Shown: positions 18,446 through 28,069 of the stretch, piece by piece
How the letters are laid out: every line of letters begins with the position of its first letter
How positions within the stretch are numbered: position 1 is the stretch's first letter
Source: Phycisphaerales bacterium
Lineage (GTDB): Bacteria; Planctomycetota; Phycisphaerae; UBA1845; Fen-1342
DNA: 64,000 bases
Direction: 5' to 3'
Assembly (NCBI GenBank): GCA_016716475.1
Contig: JADJWG010000001.1
Location: 372,001 to 436,000, forward strand
The notes under the pieces: model-generated
Seen by the model: the letters and a program-made list of their open reading frames with translations, nothing else
Told to the model about the DNA's origin: nothing
The model's database searches: none
Made by a program: the position numbers and the translations under genes

Positions 18446-19663
18446 ATGACCCTTTCGGCACATCCTGCCACCACGCCTCCGCCCGATGAGGCGGCGCGCC
18501 CGGTACGACTTTGCGTCATGACGACCGTGGGCAGTTCCATCCAGGTGCTCTACCGCGATCGACTCGAGTACCTGCGCGCGCACGGCTTCGACATCACCGT
18601 GGTATGTGCGCCCTCTGAGCTTGATACGGCCATCCGGGCTCGTGGCGTGCGCCTCTGGACGGCTCCACTCACGCGGGCCATCACACCGGCCACCGACCTA
18701 AGGGCGCTCTGGACCATCACTGGCTTCCTGCGTCGCGAGCGCTTCGATCTCGTCGAAGTCGGCACACCAAAGGCCGCGCTGGTCGGCTCTCTCGCAGCAC
18801 ACCTGGCGGGTACGCGGCCGATTGTCCATATTCTCCACGGTCTCGCCTACGAGGGGAAATCGGGCCTATCCGGCCGTCTGGTGCGCTGGTCGACAGGGGT
18901 GCCCTGCCGCCTTGCCAACGTTACTCTCGCAGTATCACCGTCCGCGCGCGCACAGGCCATTTCTGACGGCTTGGTGCAACCGGAGCGGATTCGGGTGCTT
19001 GGTGCCGGGAGCTGTAATGGAATCGACCTGGCGCGATTTCACCCGGACCGGAGGACAGCGGGCGCCGCAATCCGCGCACAACTTGGCATCCGCTCCCCAA
19101 CGGTAACGCTCGCCTTCCTGGGCCGTTTTACGCGTGACAAGGGCCTGGGAGAGCTGGTCGCCGCCGCACGTCACCTCGAAGAGCGTGGCCGCGAATTCAC
19201 ACTGCTGATGGTGGGCGATTACGAAGCGCATGACCGGCCGCCGGCTGAGGTGATCGAGTATCTTTCGACCTCGCCCCGCGTCCACCACGTGGGGTGGCAG
19301 GCAGACCCGGTGCCGTACCTGGCGGCCGCGGATGTGATCGTACTGCCCAGCTACCGGGAAGGGCTCGGCATGGTTCTGCTGGAAGCCGCGGCCCTCGGGT
19401 TGCCAGTCGTAACAACGACGGCCACCGGCTGCCGCGACGCGGTGCGGCCAGGCGAGACGGGACTATGTGTGCCACCGCACGACGTGCCGGCCCTCACCGC
19501 CGCACTAGAGCAGATTCTCGCGGATGCGGCCCTCCGCACCCGGCTGGGAGCGGCAGGTCGCGTGTGGGTTGCGCAGAACTTTGACCAGCGGCAAGTGTGG
19601 GATGCCTGGATGAACTGCTATCGCGAGCTCCTCAGCCGGCAGCGCAGCGGCCTGGACCATTGA
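18446..19663 (+). CDS. Glycosyltransferase family 4 protein
   Basis: A 405-aa GT-B enzyme. The N-terminal acceptor domain reads RLCVMTTVGSSIQVLYRDRL and IVHILHGLAYEGKSGLSGRL, typical of capsule or O-antigen GT4 proteins. The linker carries LGAGSCNGIDLARFHPDR. The donor domain has LAFLGRFTRDKGLGELVAAA, FTLLMVGDYEAHDRP, VHHVGWQADPVPYLAAADVI, LPSYREGLGMVLLEAAALGL and PVVTTTATGCRDAV, with the conserved Glu residues of the EX7E motif. It overlaps nothing and is divergent from the GT4 gene at 17164. Likely role is undecaprenyl-linked glycan assembly, by family similarity only. Confidence 0.9.
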   Translation: MTLSAHPATTPPPDEAARPVRLCVMTTVGSSIQVLYRDRLEYLRAHGFDITVVCAPSELDTAIRARGVRLWTAPLTRAITPATDLRALWTITGFLRRERFDLVEVGTPKAALVGSLAAHLAGTRPIVHILHGLAYEGKSGLSGRLVRWSTGVPCRLANVTLAVSPSARAQAISDGLVQPERIRVLGAGSCNGIDLARFHPDRRTAGAAIRAQLGIRSPTVTLAFLGRFTRDKGLGELVAAARHLEERGREFTLLMVGDYEAHDRPPAEVIEYLSTSPRVHHVGWQADPVPYLAAADVIVLPSYREGLGMVLLEAAALGLPVVTTTATGCRDAVRPGETGLCVPPHDVPALTAALEQILADAALRTRLGAAGRVWVAQNFDQRQVWDAWMNCYRELLSRQRSGLDH

Positions 19664-19765
19664 CAAATTGCATGGGAGGCAGATGGGCAGATTTCCACTG
19701 CGGCCGAGTGCCGCTATGATGTCCCCAGCAGAGTCCACAGCCGGCAGTAGAGGGTTGTGGAGCGC

Positions 19766-19839
19766 GGGCGGCTAGCTCAGTTGGCTAGAGCATCTCGTTT
19801 ACACCGAGAGGGTCAGGGGTTCGAGTCCCTTGCCGCCCA
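19766..19839 (+). tRNA. tRNA-Val (anticodon TAC)
   Basis: A 74-nt cloverleaf. The acceptor stem GGGCGGC pairs with GCCGCCC, the D arm is GCTCAGTTGGCTAGAGC, the anticodon stem TCTCG/CGAGA holds the loop TTTACAC with anticodon TAC, and the T arm carries GGTTCGAGTCC. The discriminator is A and CCA is not encoded. It lies 100 bp after the plus-strand GT4 gene. Confidence 0.97.
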
Positions 19840-20073
19840 TTTCAGAAGTGCTTGTAAACAAAGAGCTTCTGAGACCACGCCCGGAATAGGGGGCGACTGC
19901 AAGTTCACGTTGATTGCGCGGACGCACAGTGCACCGCTGGGCAGTTGCAATGCCTCGACCGCTCGGAATCTCGGTCACCGACCACCGGAAAAGTGCCGTA
20001 GTGTCCGCCGTTCAATGGGGGGGGCGGAGAGGGCTGCAACATTCGACGCAGACCGTGGTGATTCGACCATGGT

Positions 20074-21279
20074 CTACGTGAGGATGCCCGCCGCGCAGGT
20101 GACGTGGGTTTCCGCCTCGTAATCCACGGCCTGGTGATAACGCAGGATCCGCATGTCGCTCGCAGGCAGCGCGTGGCGGAGGACATAGAGGCAACCGGCA
20201 CTGCAGATGCGCGTCGGGTTCTCCGTCGCGGCCAGCGCAGTGCGAAAGTCCTCGGCCGGCCCGCCGCAAAGCAGGTTCAACAATTCGCGATCGCGGTGCG
20301 CGACCTCCGCGAGGAACGCTGCCGTGGTAGGTTCCTGGTCTCCGAAACGCTGCCCCACATGGCTCAGATCCGCCCCCGCAATGAGTACTGTGTACCGCCG
20401 ATCGTCCGCGCGCAGTTCTCCGAGCGCCGCCGCCACCACCGCCAAATCCGGTCCGTGGCCGTCGGCCGGTTTCGTCCCCGTCGGACCACACGGATCGGGA
20501 CACAATAGCGGTACGATTTCGAATGGCCGGGAACCATGCAGGTGCTGAAGCCAGTGCACCTGCAGTTCGATCGAGTGCTCAGAGGCGTGGTCCGACTCGC
20601 AGGTCCGCAGGGATGTTCCGACGCGCCGCTCGAGATTCGCGAGGAATGTCCGATCGGTCGTGACACGGCCGAGGGCGGTCTCAAAATCTTTCTCCGTCGC
20701 CACCACCGCGGCGCTCTCGCCGCAATGGTTCGTACCGAGAATGACATAGCGCTCAGCGAGCCCGGCGGTGGCAAGTGTCGCATAGGCGTCCGCGTAGCAC
20801 GGAGCACCGCGGCGGTAGTCGAGATGCGGTGTAATCAGGCCGCGCAAGTGAGCCACCGGTTCCGCCGTGCCGGTCGACAGGATGGCTGCCAGCACAGCAC
20901 GGAGCTCGCTCGCCTCAGGATCGCGGTCGCGGCTGTCGCGCGTCGGTGCCGCCGCATAAACCACACGGCGTTCCGCGCGGGCGAGCGCGGCGCGCTCATT
21001 GTCAAGCAGCAAAGCGGCATCGAGTGCTGCGAGCAGCGCGCCGAGTGCCGGCCGGGGCAGGGTCTGCCCGGTTTGTCGCAGAAAGCCGGCCTCGGCATCG
21101 GCCACCGTGTGTCGTCCATCCAGATAGGGCAGGATGAGAGCACCCGCGAACGACACCGCAAGCGGATGCGGGCCGAGTTGAACCGGGTCGTGCACCAGCA
21201 GGCGCGGTTCACCCGCGGATTCCTCGATCGGCAGCAGTTCGACCGGCCGCAGTGCGGGTAGAACGGTCTCGGGCATCAT
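20074..21279 (-). CDS. MEMO-family protein (AmmeMemoRadiSam system protein B)
   Basis: A 401-aa protein. Residues from about 140 onward match the MEMO family, a fold related to class III extradiol dioxygenases (LigB type): GLITPHLDYRRGAPCYADAY, YVILGTNHCGES, HASEHSIELQVHWLQHLHG and the C-terminal CYS-containing segment RICSAGCLYVLRHAL. Conserved His residues PH, NH and EHS are where metal ligands lie in relatives. The first 130 residues are an extension with no family I recognise. Bacterial MEMO genes often travel with AMMECR1 and a radical SAM gene; neither is seen here. It overlaps the upstream membrane-protein gene by four bases and is the last gene of a minus-strand operon. The biochemical activity is not established. 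Confidence 0.85.
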   Translation of the reverse strand: MMPETVLPALRPVELLPIEESAGEPRLLVHDPVQLGPHPLAVSFAGALILPYLDGRHTVADAEAGFLRQTGQTLPRPALGALLAALDAALLLDNERAALARAERRVVYAAAPTRDSRDRDPEASELRAVLAAILSTGTAEPVAHLRGLITPHLDYRRGAPCYADAYATLATAGLAERYVILGTNHCGESAAVVATEKDFETALGRVTTDRTFLANLERRVGTSLRTCESDHASEHSIELQVHWLQHLHGSRPFEIVPLLCPDPCGPTGTKPADGHGPDLAVVAAALGELRADDRRYTVLIAGADLSHVGQRFGDQEPTTAAFLAEVAHRDRELLNLLCGGPAEDFRTALAATENPTRICSAGCLYVLRHALPASDMRILRYHQAVDYEAETHVTCAAGILT

Positions 21280-23048
21280 GGCGTCACCGCGCTGAGGTCG
21301 AGCTGCAGTGCCCAGACCGTGCGGGAACCCCAGAACACGTGGATGTCCGGCGCATTGAGCGGCCGGTCAAAATGGAAGCGGAGTCCGCGAATTCCGAGCG
21401 CATCACGCTCGAGTACCTCGACGCGGAAACCGAGGTCGGCGGTGCGATCGACCATGTCCGGCAAGGGTCCGGTCGAAGTGCGTACCAGCCGGCCGAGGAC
21501 ATCGGCGAAGTAGCGGTCGTCGCTGACGTGAATTTCGAGCGTGTGGGCATCATGCAGCTTCAACTCGGTCTGGGTGAAAGTTCCGACCAGCCCGAGCAAC
21601 CGCGGCGACCAGGTAAGCGGAATCACACGCAGGTCACGCAGTCCGGTGCGCTCCTCGATGCCGAGTTTCACGTAATGGGCCAACAGCGGCAGGTTGCCAA
21701 TATAGAGCGTGTCACCATTCTGTAGCGGCCGCGGGGCGCGGAGGATTTCCGATATCACGCAATCCTCGACCTCGGCGCCGGTGTCAAGCACAAGACTGCT
21801 GTAGTAGGTCCAAGTTCCAAAGCCGCCGCCGGTGCCGGCGAGGCAGAACCAAAGCACCGCCCGCCGCCGCCATGTCGGTGGCGCACCCCCGCGGAGATTG
21901 AAACCACCAATGCGCCGGAAGACCACCGCCGCAATCAGCGCCCAACCGACCCCCGGCAGGTAGAGGTGGTGCGGCGCTGCAAACACCGGCAGGAGCGGGA
22001 GAAAGAACGCAACCAACCAGACGGGACCGAGCAATTCGATACGCGTGCGGTACCGCCAGGCCGTCACACCGACGAACAGCAGGGCCGCCGCCGCCGCGGA
22101 ATAGAACAGCAGCGGTCGTTCCTGAAGATAAGGCAGGCCGCCGATGGGGATGATCGGTGCGACGAAGAACTCGCCCAAAAGGTAGTAAAGCAATTTGTCC
22201 GCGATGAAGCGCAGGAAGCCGGGGTCGGTTGGCGGTGTCACGTAGGGCGGTGGCGGCAGCTCGACGCCGCCGAGGATCACCGTGCGCAACCCAAGATAAC
22301 CCAGTGCCACGGCGCCCAGCAGACCATAAGCGGTCAACGCCGCAATCTTCCGCCGAAAACGTAGAGCCGGCTCGACGGCCGCGAGCACGACGGGCAGCAT
22401 GATAGCGTTCTCGCGACAACCAAGCGCAAGCGCGAAGAGCAGGAGCGCAGCGCCCAGCCACAGCACCTGCCGGACGCGGCCGGCGTCTGCGGGCTGCGCG
22501 AAGCCCGGCCAGCCACGGAAGCGGGCAAAGCAGAGCGTGGCGCCGAGTGCGAAGAAGGTGACCATCAACTCGGTCTGGCAGGCGATCCACTGCACGGTGG
22601 CCACATGGCCAGGGTGTACCGCGAAGATCGCCGCCACCGCCCAGGCGAGCCACAAGCGCCCCAGCACACCCCGCAGCAGAGCCAGCAGCAGCATGACGAC
22701 CGCCCAGTGCCATACCAGCGACATGGCGTGCGCTGCGACTGGATTCCAGTTGGAGAGCTCATAGGTGAGCTTGAGCAGTCCGAAAGACACGGGCCGAAAG
22801 AACCGCAGGGTGGTCTCCGGAAGCCACCAGACTTCGGCGATCCCACCCACCAGCTCGAGGCGGCAGGCGGCCGAGAGCTCCGCCAACGACCAGCCGGCTT
22901 CGCGCAGTTGACGGAAGTGCGCGTAGTCGTCCATGAACAAGCCGTCGTTCAGGGTCGGGCCGTGCAGTCCGGCGATCAAGCCCGCCAGCAGAAGCCCGGC
23001 CAGCGGCAGTTCCCAGAGTCGCGGCACGCGCACGGGTGCGGGCGTCAT
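21276..23048 (-). CDS. Large polytopic membrane protein, GT-C glycosyltransferase-like
   Basis: A 590-aa protein with about ten transmembrane helices (LPLAGLLLAGLIAGLHGP at the start, HWAVVMLLLALLRGVLG, WAVAAIFAVHPGH, LWLGAALLLFALALGC and others), then a soluble C-terminal domain of about 180 residues. The first external loop carries the acidic motif GLFMDDYAHFRQLREAGW; an Asp-Asp pair in the first loop is typical of GT-C enzymes that use polyprenyl-phosphate sugars. The family is not recognised more closely. Its stop overlaps the MEMO gene start and its start overlaps the UPF0104 gene stop, each by four bases, so the three are tightly coupled. Confidence 0.7.
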   Translation of the reverse strand: MTPAPVRVPRLWELPLAGLLLAGLIAGLHGPTLNDGLFMDDYAHFRQLREAGWSLAELSAACRLELVGGIAEVWWLPETTLRFFRPVSFGLLKLTYELSNWNPVAAHAMSLVWHWAVVMLLLALLRGVLGRLWLAWAVAAIFAVHPGHVATVQWIACQTELMVTFFALGATLCFARFRGWPGFAQPADAGRVRQVLWLGAALLLFALALGCRENAIMLPVVLAAVEPALRFRRKIAALTAYGLLGAVALGYLGLRTVILGGVELPPPPYVTPPTDPGFLRFIADKLLYYLLGEFFVAPIIPIGGLPYLQERPLLFYSAAAAALLFVGVTAWRYRTRIELLGPVWLVAFFLPLLPVFAAPHHLYLPGVGWALIAAVVFRRIGGFNLRGGAPPTWRRRAVLWFCLAGTGGGFGTWTYYSSLVLDTGAEVEDCVISEILRAPRPLQNGDTLYIGNLPLLAHYVKLGIEERTGLRDLRVIPLTWSPRLLGLVGTFTQTELKLHDAHTLEIHVSDDRYFADVLGRLVRTSTGPLPDMVDRTADLGFRVEVLERDALGIRGLRFHFDRPLNAPDIHVFWGSRTVWALQLDLSAVTP

Positions 23049-24259
23049 AGGGTCGCCTCCGCCGAGTCCCCCCGCGGGGCGGAGCGCTCCAGGGCCGCGG
23101 CAGCGTCAGCGGCTTCGGCTTCGAGCGCTGCGAGTTCTTCCGGGCGCGGCCGATGCGCGCCGAGCAGTGGGACCAGCACCCCGGGGATGGCCCAAACGAG
23201 CTGGATGAGCCGGACGCCCAGTGCCAGGGCGACGGCCTGCGAAGCCGTGTTGATACCACCCAGGGTGAAGAATCGCACGTAGGCGACCTCCACGATGCCA
23301 ATGCCCTGCGGTGCGAGTGGCACGGCGCCGACGACGAAGCCGATCGCCACGTAACCGAAGAAGTACGGCACACTGCCCTGCATTCCCAGCGCGTAGCCCA
23401 TCACGGTGGCACTGAACATCAGGATGGCCTGCATGATAAGCGTGACGCCGTAGGCGCTGAGAACGCGGGAGGGATGGCGCGCCAGTGCTGTCGCCGCCCG
23501 ACCGATACGCAGGATGAGCTCGCTCAGCGGCAGCATGCGAACCAGATCGACGAGGTGCAGCGCACGGCGCAGCCGACGGCTGAAGATAGTGACGAGTACA
23601 CCGACCAGACCGAGCACCACCACGGCCAGCGGCAACAGCAGATCTCCGAAAGCGGCCGCATCCCACGCGAGCAACAGTGCTCCGATCGCGATGGTGAACA
23701 TGCCAACCATGCCCACAATGCGGTCCAACACGATGCTCGTGACGACCTCGGCTTTCTGATGGGTGTATTGCGTAAGATAATAGGCCTTGACGAGATCCCC
23801 CCCGGTGCTGCCGGGCAATGCGAAGTTGAAGAAATTGCCTGCAAAGGTGAGCTTGACTGCATCCCAATAGCGCAGTCGCACACCCTGCAGACCCACCATC
23901 AGCACGAGACGGAACGATTGCAGGAACCAGACCGGACCGAAGATCGCGATCGCTGTCAGCGCCAGCCCCAGGTGCGTACTGCGGACCACGCGGGGAATTC
24001 CAAGTTCGATGTCGGGCACGGGGTGGCCGGCCGCATCCTGGACGTGATGCACTTCCGTCGCGGACAGCACCACCTCCCGGCCGTCATGCTGCACCCGGAA
24101 GCCGCCCGGCTCCTCCGTCAGCAGGCGCACTTGCGGTCCGTCGGCATGGCCCAGCCGGACACGGTCATGCCACGGCACGCTGTAGACGAGGTAGCCGATC
24201 GCGGCAATACAGATGACCAGCCGGATAGTTGACAGCAGCCAGGAGCGGCGTTTCTTCAT
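23045..24259 (-). CDS. UPF0104 / lysylphosphatidylglycerol-synthase-TM-type membrane protein
   Basis: A 404-aa integral membrane protein of the flippase-like UPF0104 family (the transmembrane part of MprF relatives). It has an N-terminal helix (TIRLVICIAAIGYLVYSV), a soluble loop of about 70 residues, then about seven helices. Family motifs seen are LKLTFAGNFFNFALPGSTGG followed by DLVKAYYLTQ, SIVLDRIVGMVGMF, and VGAVPLAPQGIGIVEVAYV. Homologues are proposed to translocate lipids; substrate unknown. It sits in an operon with two GT-C-like membrane proteins, consistent with lipid-linked sugar handling (inference). Confidence 0.85.
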   Translation of the reverse strand: MKKRRSWLLSTIRLVICIAAIGYLVYSVPWHDRVRLGHADGPQVRLLTEEPGGFRVQHDGREVVLSATEVHHVQDAAGHPVPDIELGIPRVVRSTHLGLALTAIAIFGPVWFLQSFRLVLMVGLQGVRLRYWDAVKLTFAGNFFNFALPGSTGGDLVKAYYLTQYTHQKAEVVTSIVLDRIVGMVGMFTIAIGALLLAWDAAAFGDLLLPLAVVVLGLVGVLVTIFSRRLRRALHLVDLVRMLPLSELILRIGRAATALARHPSRVLSAYGVTLIMQAILMFSATVMGYALGMQGSVPYFFGYVAIGFVVGAVPLAPQGIGIVEVAYVRFFTLGGINTASQAVALALGVRLIQLVWAIPGVLVPLLGAHRPRPEELAALEAEAADAAAALERSAPRGDSAEATL

Positions 24260-24313
24260 ACGGAGGTACTCAAAGATTCAGGAACCAGGCGGGGCGCTCG
24301 CCGCAGGTCCACA

Positions 24314-26389
24314 CTATTCGCGCGGCGGTAACCGGTAGACCGCCACGCCAGCGGGGAATGCTTCAGCCGAAAGCGGGATCCGCTCCAAGCCCGCTTGCTC
24401 CAGGGCGTCCGCCCAAGCGGGCGTGACATGCTCGGGGAAGCCATACGTGCCGCGCAACCTGTCGATTTCGTCCCATGAGAATACCACGTGTGTACTGCCC
24501 CCGCCACGCAGGGCCGTGATCGCATCCGCCGCGGGAAGATCGGCCGCCGCGGTGACCCATGGATCGCGGTTGAACACCACCGCATAGTCGACGGCCCGCT
24601 GGATGTAGAAAATGCGGGCTTCGCCGATCAGCCGGACGCGCGCGTCGGGCGGTACGGCCCGATTCAGCCAGTGTACCTCGCGAAGCAAGCTGGTCTGACC
24701 CACGAGCGACCGAAGCGGCGTTTGCAGGCCACGTTCCCAGCGCGCTTGCTCGGCCGCAAACAGTTGGCTGAGCAAAACGCCGTGATAAAGCGCCAGGCCG
24801 ACCGCAAGCACGACCAGCGCTCCGATGCGGGCGTGGTGAGGCCGCGCTCCAGGCGGACCTGAGAATCGTGTCGTGGCCTCGGCGAGGAGGAATGCAAGGG
24901 GGATCAGCAGCGGCACGAGGAAGCGACCTGGCATGTGCGTCAAGGTCAACCACGCAAGGATCATGAAAAGCGCCCACACACTTGCAAAGACGGTCCGGCG
25001 GGTGCGCGCAACCCCGGTCGCGAGCAGCCCGGCCGCGAAAATGAGGCCGCCGAACTGCGGCGCGGTGACCAGCTCCCGCCAGGCGATCTGAAGCCGCACC
25101 GCGAGCGTGCCCCCACCTTCCTGCACGGCGTGCCCGCGCTGCCACTGCTCATCCTGCGCGGCACTCCACGCAGTCCCGCCAAAAACGCTGTAGGCGAAGG
25201 GGTAGACCGGATTGCCGGTGAAAACGCTGTTTCGTACCGCCCAGGGAGCAAAGGCCAACGCGGCACCACACACGAACACCAGGAAGCCCATCGTCCGCCG
25301 GCTACGCGCCGCGCACCCCCACGCCACGGCGGCCGCGATCGCCGCCAGCACGAGCGCTGTGTACTTGCAGCCACCCGCAAAGCCGGCGCAGAGCCCGGCC
25401 ACGAACAACAGGCGCAGAGGAGGCGCCGCGGTTGCCGCCGATGGACCAGCGCGTTCGGGCAGCATCACACACAGCACCCCCCCCGCCACCGCTCCAAAGA
25501 ACAACATCCCGTTCTCGACGTAGGCCAGCACACCGGTATAGGCGAGCCACGGAACCGATGCGGTACACAAAACGACTGCCCAGCGGCCCCAGCCGGCCGG
25601 GCTGAATGCCGCGAGCGCGCTGACCGCCAGCAGACCGCAGGTGAGATGCAGCAACTGGGACGGAATCGCCGCACTCCAAGGGTCGCCATGCAACAGCATC
25701 AACAGCAGGTAGAGCATCTCCATCTGCTGCGGAAAGGACGTGTAGACGTTGTGGGGGAGGAAATGGATGTGGCCGGCGTCGAAGTACTCGCGTGGCCCCT
25801 GGAGGTGATATTCGAGCACGTCGTATCCGCCGCCCTCGCCCGCCCACAACACCCCTGGCGGCAGCGTCGCCCCGAACAACCCGATCGCTAGCGGCACGGC
25901 CAGCGGCAGCGCGAACAGGCCGCGCAGGAGGACGGCAGAACGGGGCTCGCCCGCAGGGGAAGGTAGCGCCGCGCCGCGCGGTTGACTCCGGGCGGACTGG
26001 CGAAGCGCTCCGATGCCCAACAAGGCGCCACCGACCACCAGGCCCCAGCCCACTGCCGCGCGCAACCAGCCCAACATCCCGACCGCCAGCACCAGCGTTG
26101 CGAGGACGCCCAGGCCCAGCGCCAGCGCGACACAAAACGCCTGTGGGCGTGTGAACTCCGACCTCCGTAGCAACCACCGCGCCGGCCACGCACCCCACCC
26201 CGCCGCCGCGGCCAGAACGATGACGGCACCGGCACTATCGTACAACGCCACAAACAACGCGAACGGCGCAAGTGCGGCCAGGATCACCCCAGCCCCCCCA
26301 CACGGCACGAGCCAGGTTGCCCAAGCAGGCCATAGATCCGGCCCGGGCACTGGCAGTGGGGGCGGAGTTTGCGGGGCGGCTCGGCGCAT
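24314..26389 (-). CDS. Polytopic membrane protein, GT39-like
   Basis: A 691-aa membrane protein with about twelve helices (GVILAALAPFALFVALY and so on through LVPLLIPLAFLLAE) and a C-terminal soluble tail of about 170 residues. The first large periplasmic loop has GGYDVLEYHLQGPREYFDAG, matching the pattern of dolichyl-phosphate-mannose-type (GT39/PMT) proteins in which acidic residues in loop 1 are catalytic. Exact donor and acceptor are unknown. Start is uncertain: MRRAAPQ at 26389 is used here, but a start 12 codons further upstream is open. It follows dapF by 73 bp in a minus-strand run. Confidence 0.75.
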   Translation of the reverse strand: MRRAAPQTPPPLPVPGPDLWPAWATWLVPCGGAGVILAALAPFALFVALYDSAGAVIVLAAAAGWGAWPARWLLRRSEFTRPQAFCVALALGLGVLATLVLAVGMLGWLRAAVGWGLVVGGALLGIGALRQSARSQPRGAALPSPAGEPRSAVLLRGLFALPLAVPLAIGLFGATLPPGVLWAGEGGGYDVLEYHLQGPREYFDAGHIHFLPHNVYTSFPQQMEMLYLLLMLLHGDPWSAAIPSQLLHLTCGLLAVSALAAFSPAGWGRWAVVLCTASVPWLAYTGVLAYVENGMLFFGAVAGGVLCVMLPERAGPSAATAAPPLRLLFVAGLCAGFAGGCKYTALVLAAIAAAVAWGCAARSRRTMGFLVFVCGAALAFAPWAVRNSVFTGNPVYPFAYSVFGGTAWSAAQDEQWQRGHAVQEGGGTLAVRLQIAWRELVTAPQFGGLIFAAGLLATGVARTRRTVFASVWALFMILAWLTLTHMPGRFLVPLLIPLAFLLAEATTRFSGPPGARPHHARIGALVVLAVGLALYHGVLLSQLFAAEQARWERGLQTPLRSLVGQTSLLREVHWLNRAVPPDARVRLIGEARIFYIQRAVDYAVVFNRDPWVTAAADLPAADAITALRGGGSTHVVFSWDEIDRLRGTYGFPEHVTPAWADALEQAGLERIPLSAEAFPAGVAVYRLPPRE

Positions 26390-26462
26390 GGTCGAGACAA
26401 TGGGAGCGTGTCGTGCGGGCGTCAAGCGGACCGCGCGGCGGCCCCCCCAGGGCCATTTGCCT

Positions 26463-27314
26463 TTATTGTCCCGGCCACACCCCGAGGAATACTTCGGTGG
26501 CTGGGCCGGTCTTGAGGACCGATCCGCTCACCTCGTCCCACACCAGGTGCAGCCGGCCGCCCGGAAGGTCAATCTCCACGGACCGCTCGCTGCGCCCGGT
26601 CAGCACACCGGCTACGCAGACCGCCGCCGCTCCGGTTCCGCACGCCTGGGTGATACCGCTGCCGCGCTCCCATGTGATCATGCGCAAGTGACCGCGCCGC
26701 AGAACTTCCGCGAAGTGGGCGTTGACCTGTTGTGGAAAAAGGGCGTGGCGCTCGATCTGGGGGCCCCAGCGCGCCAGGGGAACAGCCGCGAGGTCTTCGA
26801 CAAAGAACACCGCATGCGGATTACCCATCGACACACAGGTCATCGCAAGCGTATGTTCATCCAGCGCGAACGGGTGATCTACGACACGCTCGACCGGTAG
26901 CGCCACCGGGATATCGGCCGGCACGAGGATCGGCGGTCCTAAATCGACGCGCACCTCAGTAACGTGCTCCTCGGCATCGAGTGTGAGCACGAGCGTAAGC
27001 ACACCGGCGTCGGTTTCGATGCGTAGCGGATTGCGGCGTGCCCGTCCGTGATCCCAACAGTACTTCGCGACGCAGCGGATTCCGTTACCGCACATGCGCC
27101 CGCGCGAGCCGTCCGCGTTGTACATTTCCATCCGCGCTTCGGCACTCTTGTCGAGCGGCGGTGCGATCAGAATCAGGCCATCACTCCCTACGCCCCGGTG
27201 GCGGTCGCTCATGCGGCGCGCGAGGTCTGCCGGATGTGGGACGTGCTGCTCGAAGATGTCGATGTAGACGTAGTCATTGCCGAGCCCGTGCATCTTGATG
27301 AAGCGCAGCGACAT
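26463..27314 (-). CDS. dapF: Diaminopimelate epimerase
   Basis: Interconverts LL- and meso-diaminopimelate for lysine and peptidoglycan synthesis; cytoplasmic. The 283-aa protein has both halves with the paired active-site cysteines: MYNADGSRGRMCGNGIRCVA (first Cys) and GSGITQACGTGAAAVCVAGV (second Cys). The N-terminus FIKMHGLGNDYVYID and RHRGVGSDGLI are family hallmarks, as is CVSMGNPHAVFFVED. Length is normal. It lies 32 bp after the YbjN-like gene. Presence supports a peptidoglycan-containing planctomycete. Confidence 0.96.
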   Translation of the reverse strand: MSLRFIKMHGLGNDYVYIDIFEQHVPHPADLARRMSDRHRGVGSDGLILIAPPLDKSAEARMEMYNADGSRGRMCGNGIRCVAKYCWDHGRARRNPLRIETDAGVLTLVLTLDAEEHVTEVRVDLGPPILVPADIPVALPVERVVDHPFALDEHTLAMTCVSMGNPHAVFFVEDLAAVPLARWGPQIERHALFPQQVNAHFAEVLRRGHLRMITWERGSGITQACGTGAAAVCVAGVLTGRSERSVEIDLPGGRLHLVWDEVSGSVLKTGPATEVFLGVWPGQ

Positions 27315-27346
27315 GCAGCGACTCCGTTCCGCCGGGCCCGGAGGGC

Positions 27347-28069
27347 CTAGTCGTCCGCCATTTCGATCTCGGCCACAACCTCGGCCGGTGAGAGGTCATC
27401 CCCGTAGAGCAGCCGAGCGAAGGCCTTGAAGTAACGGTCGACCGTCGCCATGGAAGTGTAGAGCAGACGTGAAAACTGGTCGCGTGTGAGCGTCCCGTCC
27501 CCGATCGGGACACTGCTGCGGAAGCGCAACAGCCCTTCGCTCATATGCAGATCGAACGCCCCGAGCAACAGGCCGTGGTTGATGCGCGTGCAGGTCTCCG
27601 CCATGGCAGCGCGGCGGGCTTCCGGCACCACCAGCGGGACACGCACGATCACGCCGAGCGTGACGGGTTCGCCGGCCGTGGCAATGCGCAGGGCATAGAG
27701 CGCCGCCTCGCCACGGAAGCCGCACTCGACCGCGCCGTGGTCCTCGTCCACGCGGTAGTTGAGTTCGTCCGCATCCAGATACCCGCGGACCAACTCCATG
27801 ATCATGTTCGTGCTGCTCACGATGCGTCCTGTTTCCGCCACACCCGGCGAGCGCGTGGCCCCATTCGCCGCCTGGGCTCCGACCGCGGCACTTGCCGCAG
27901 GTGTGCGCGCCAACGCTGGCACCACCGGTCCACGTCGGCCTTCAGACCGGCTCGACCGGCGACGGCGGACCTGCGATCTGCTGAGCAGGTGCGCGACCAA
28001 TCGCACGACCACGTAGGTGCCGGCCACCAGCAAAAGCACGAACACGGTGACCTGCGCGAATGGAGGCAT
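27347..28069 (-). CDS. YbjN-like protein with N-terminal membrane anchor
   Basis: A 240-aa protein. The ATG at 28069 is preferred over a TTG three codons upstream. One N-terminal helix (QVTVFVLLLVAGTYVVVRLV) anchors it, followed by a basic, disordered linker. The C-terminal 150 residues resemble the YbjN / T3SS-chaperone-like fold: ELVRGYLDADELNYRVDEDH, GVIVRVPLVVPEARRAAMAE, CTRINHGLLLGAFDLHMSEG and LRFRSSVPIGDGTLT. Members are small regulatory or chaperone-like proteins with unclear function. It is the first gene of the minus-strand run that continues into dapF, so the operon promoter should lie upstream of 28069. Confidence 0.75.
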   Translation of the reverse strand: MPPFAQVTVFVLLLVAGTYVVVRLVAHLLSRSQVRRRRSSRSEGRRGPVVPALARTPAASAAVGAQAANGATRSPGVAETGRIVSSTNMIMELVRGYLDADELNYRVDEDHGAVECGFRGEAALYALRIATAGEPVTLGVIVRVPLVVPEARRAAMAETCTRINHGLLLGAFDLHMSEGLLRFRSSVPIGDGTLTRDQFSRLLYTSMATVDRYFKAFARLLYGDDLSPAEVVAEIEMADD

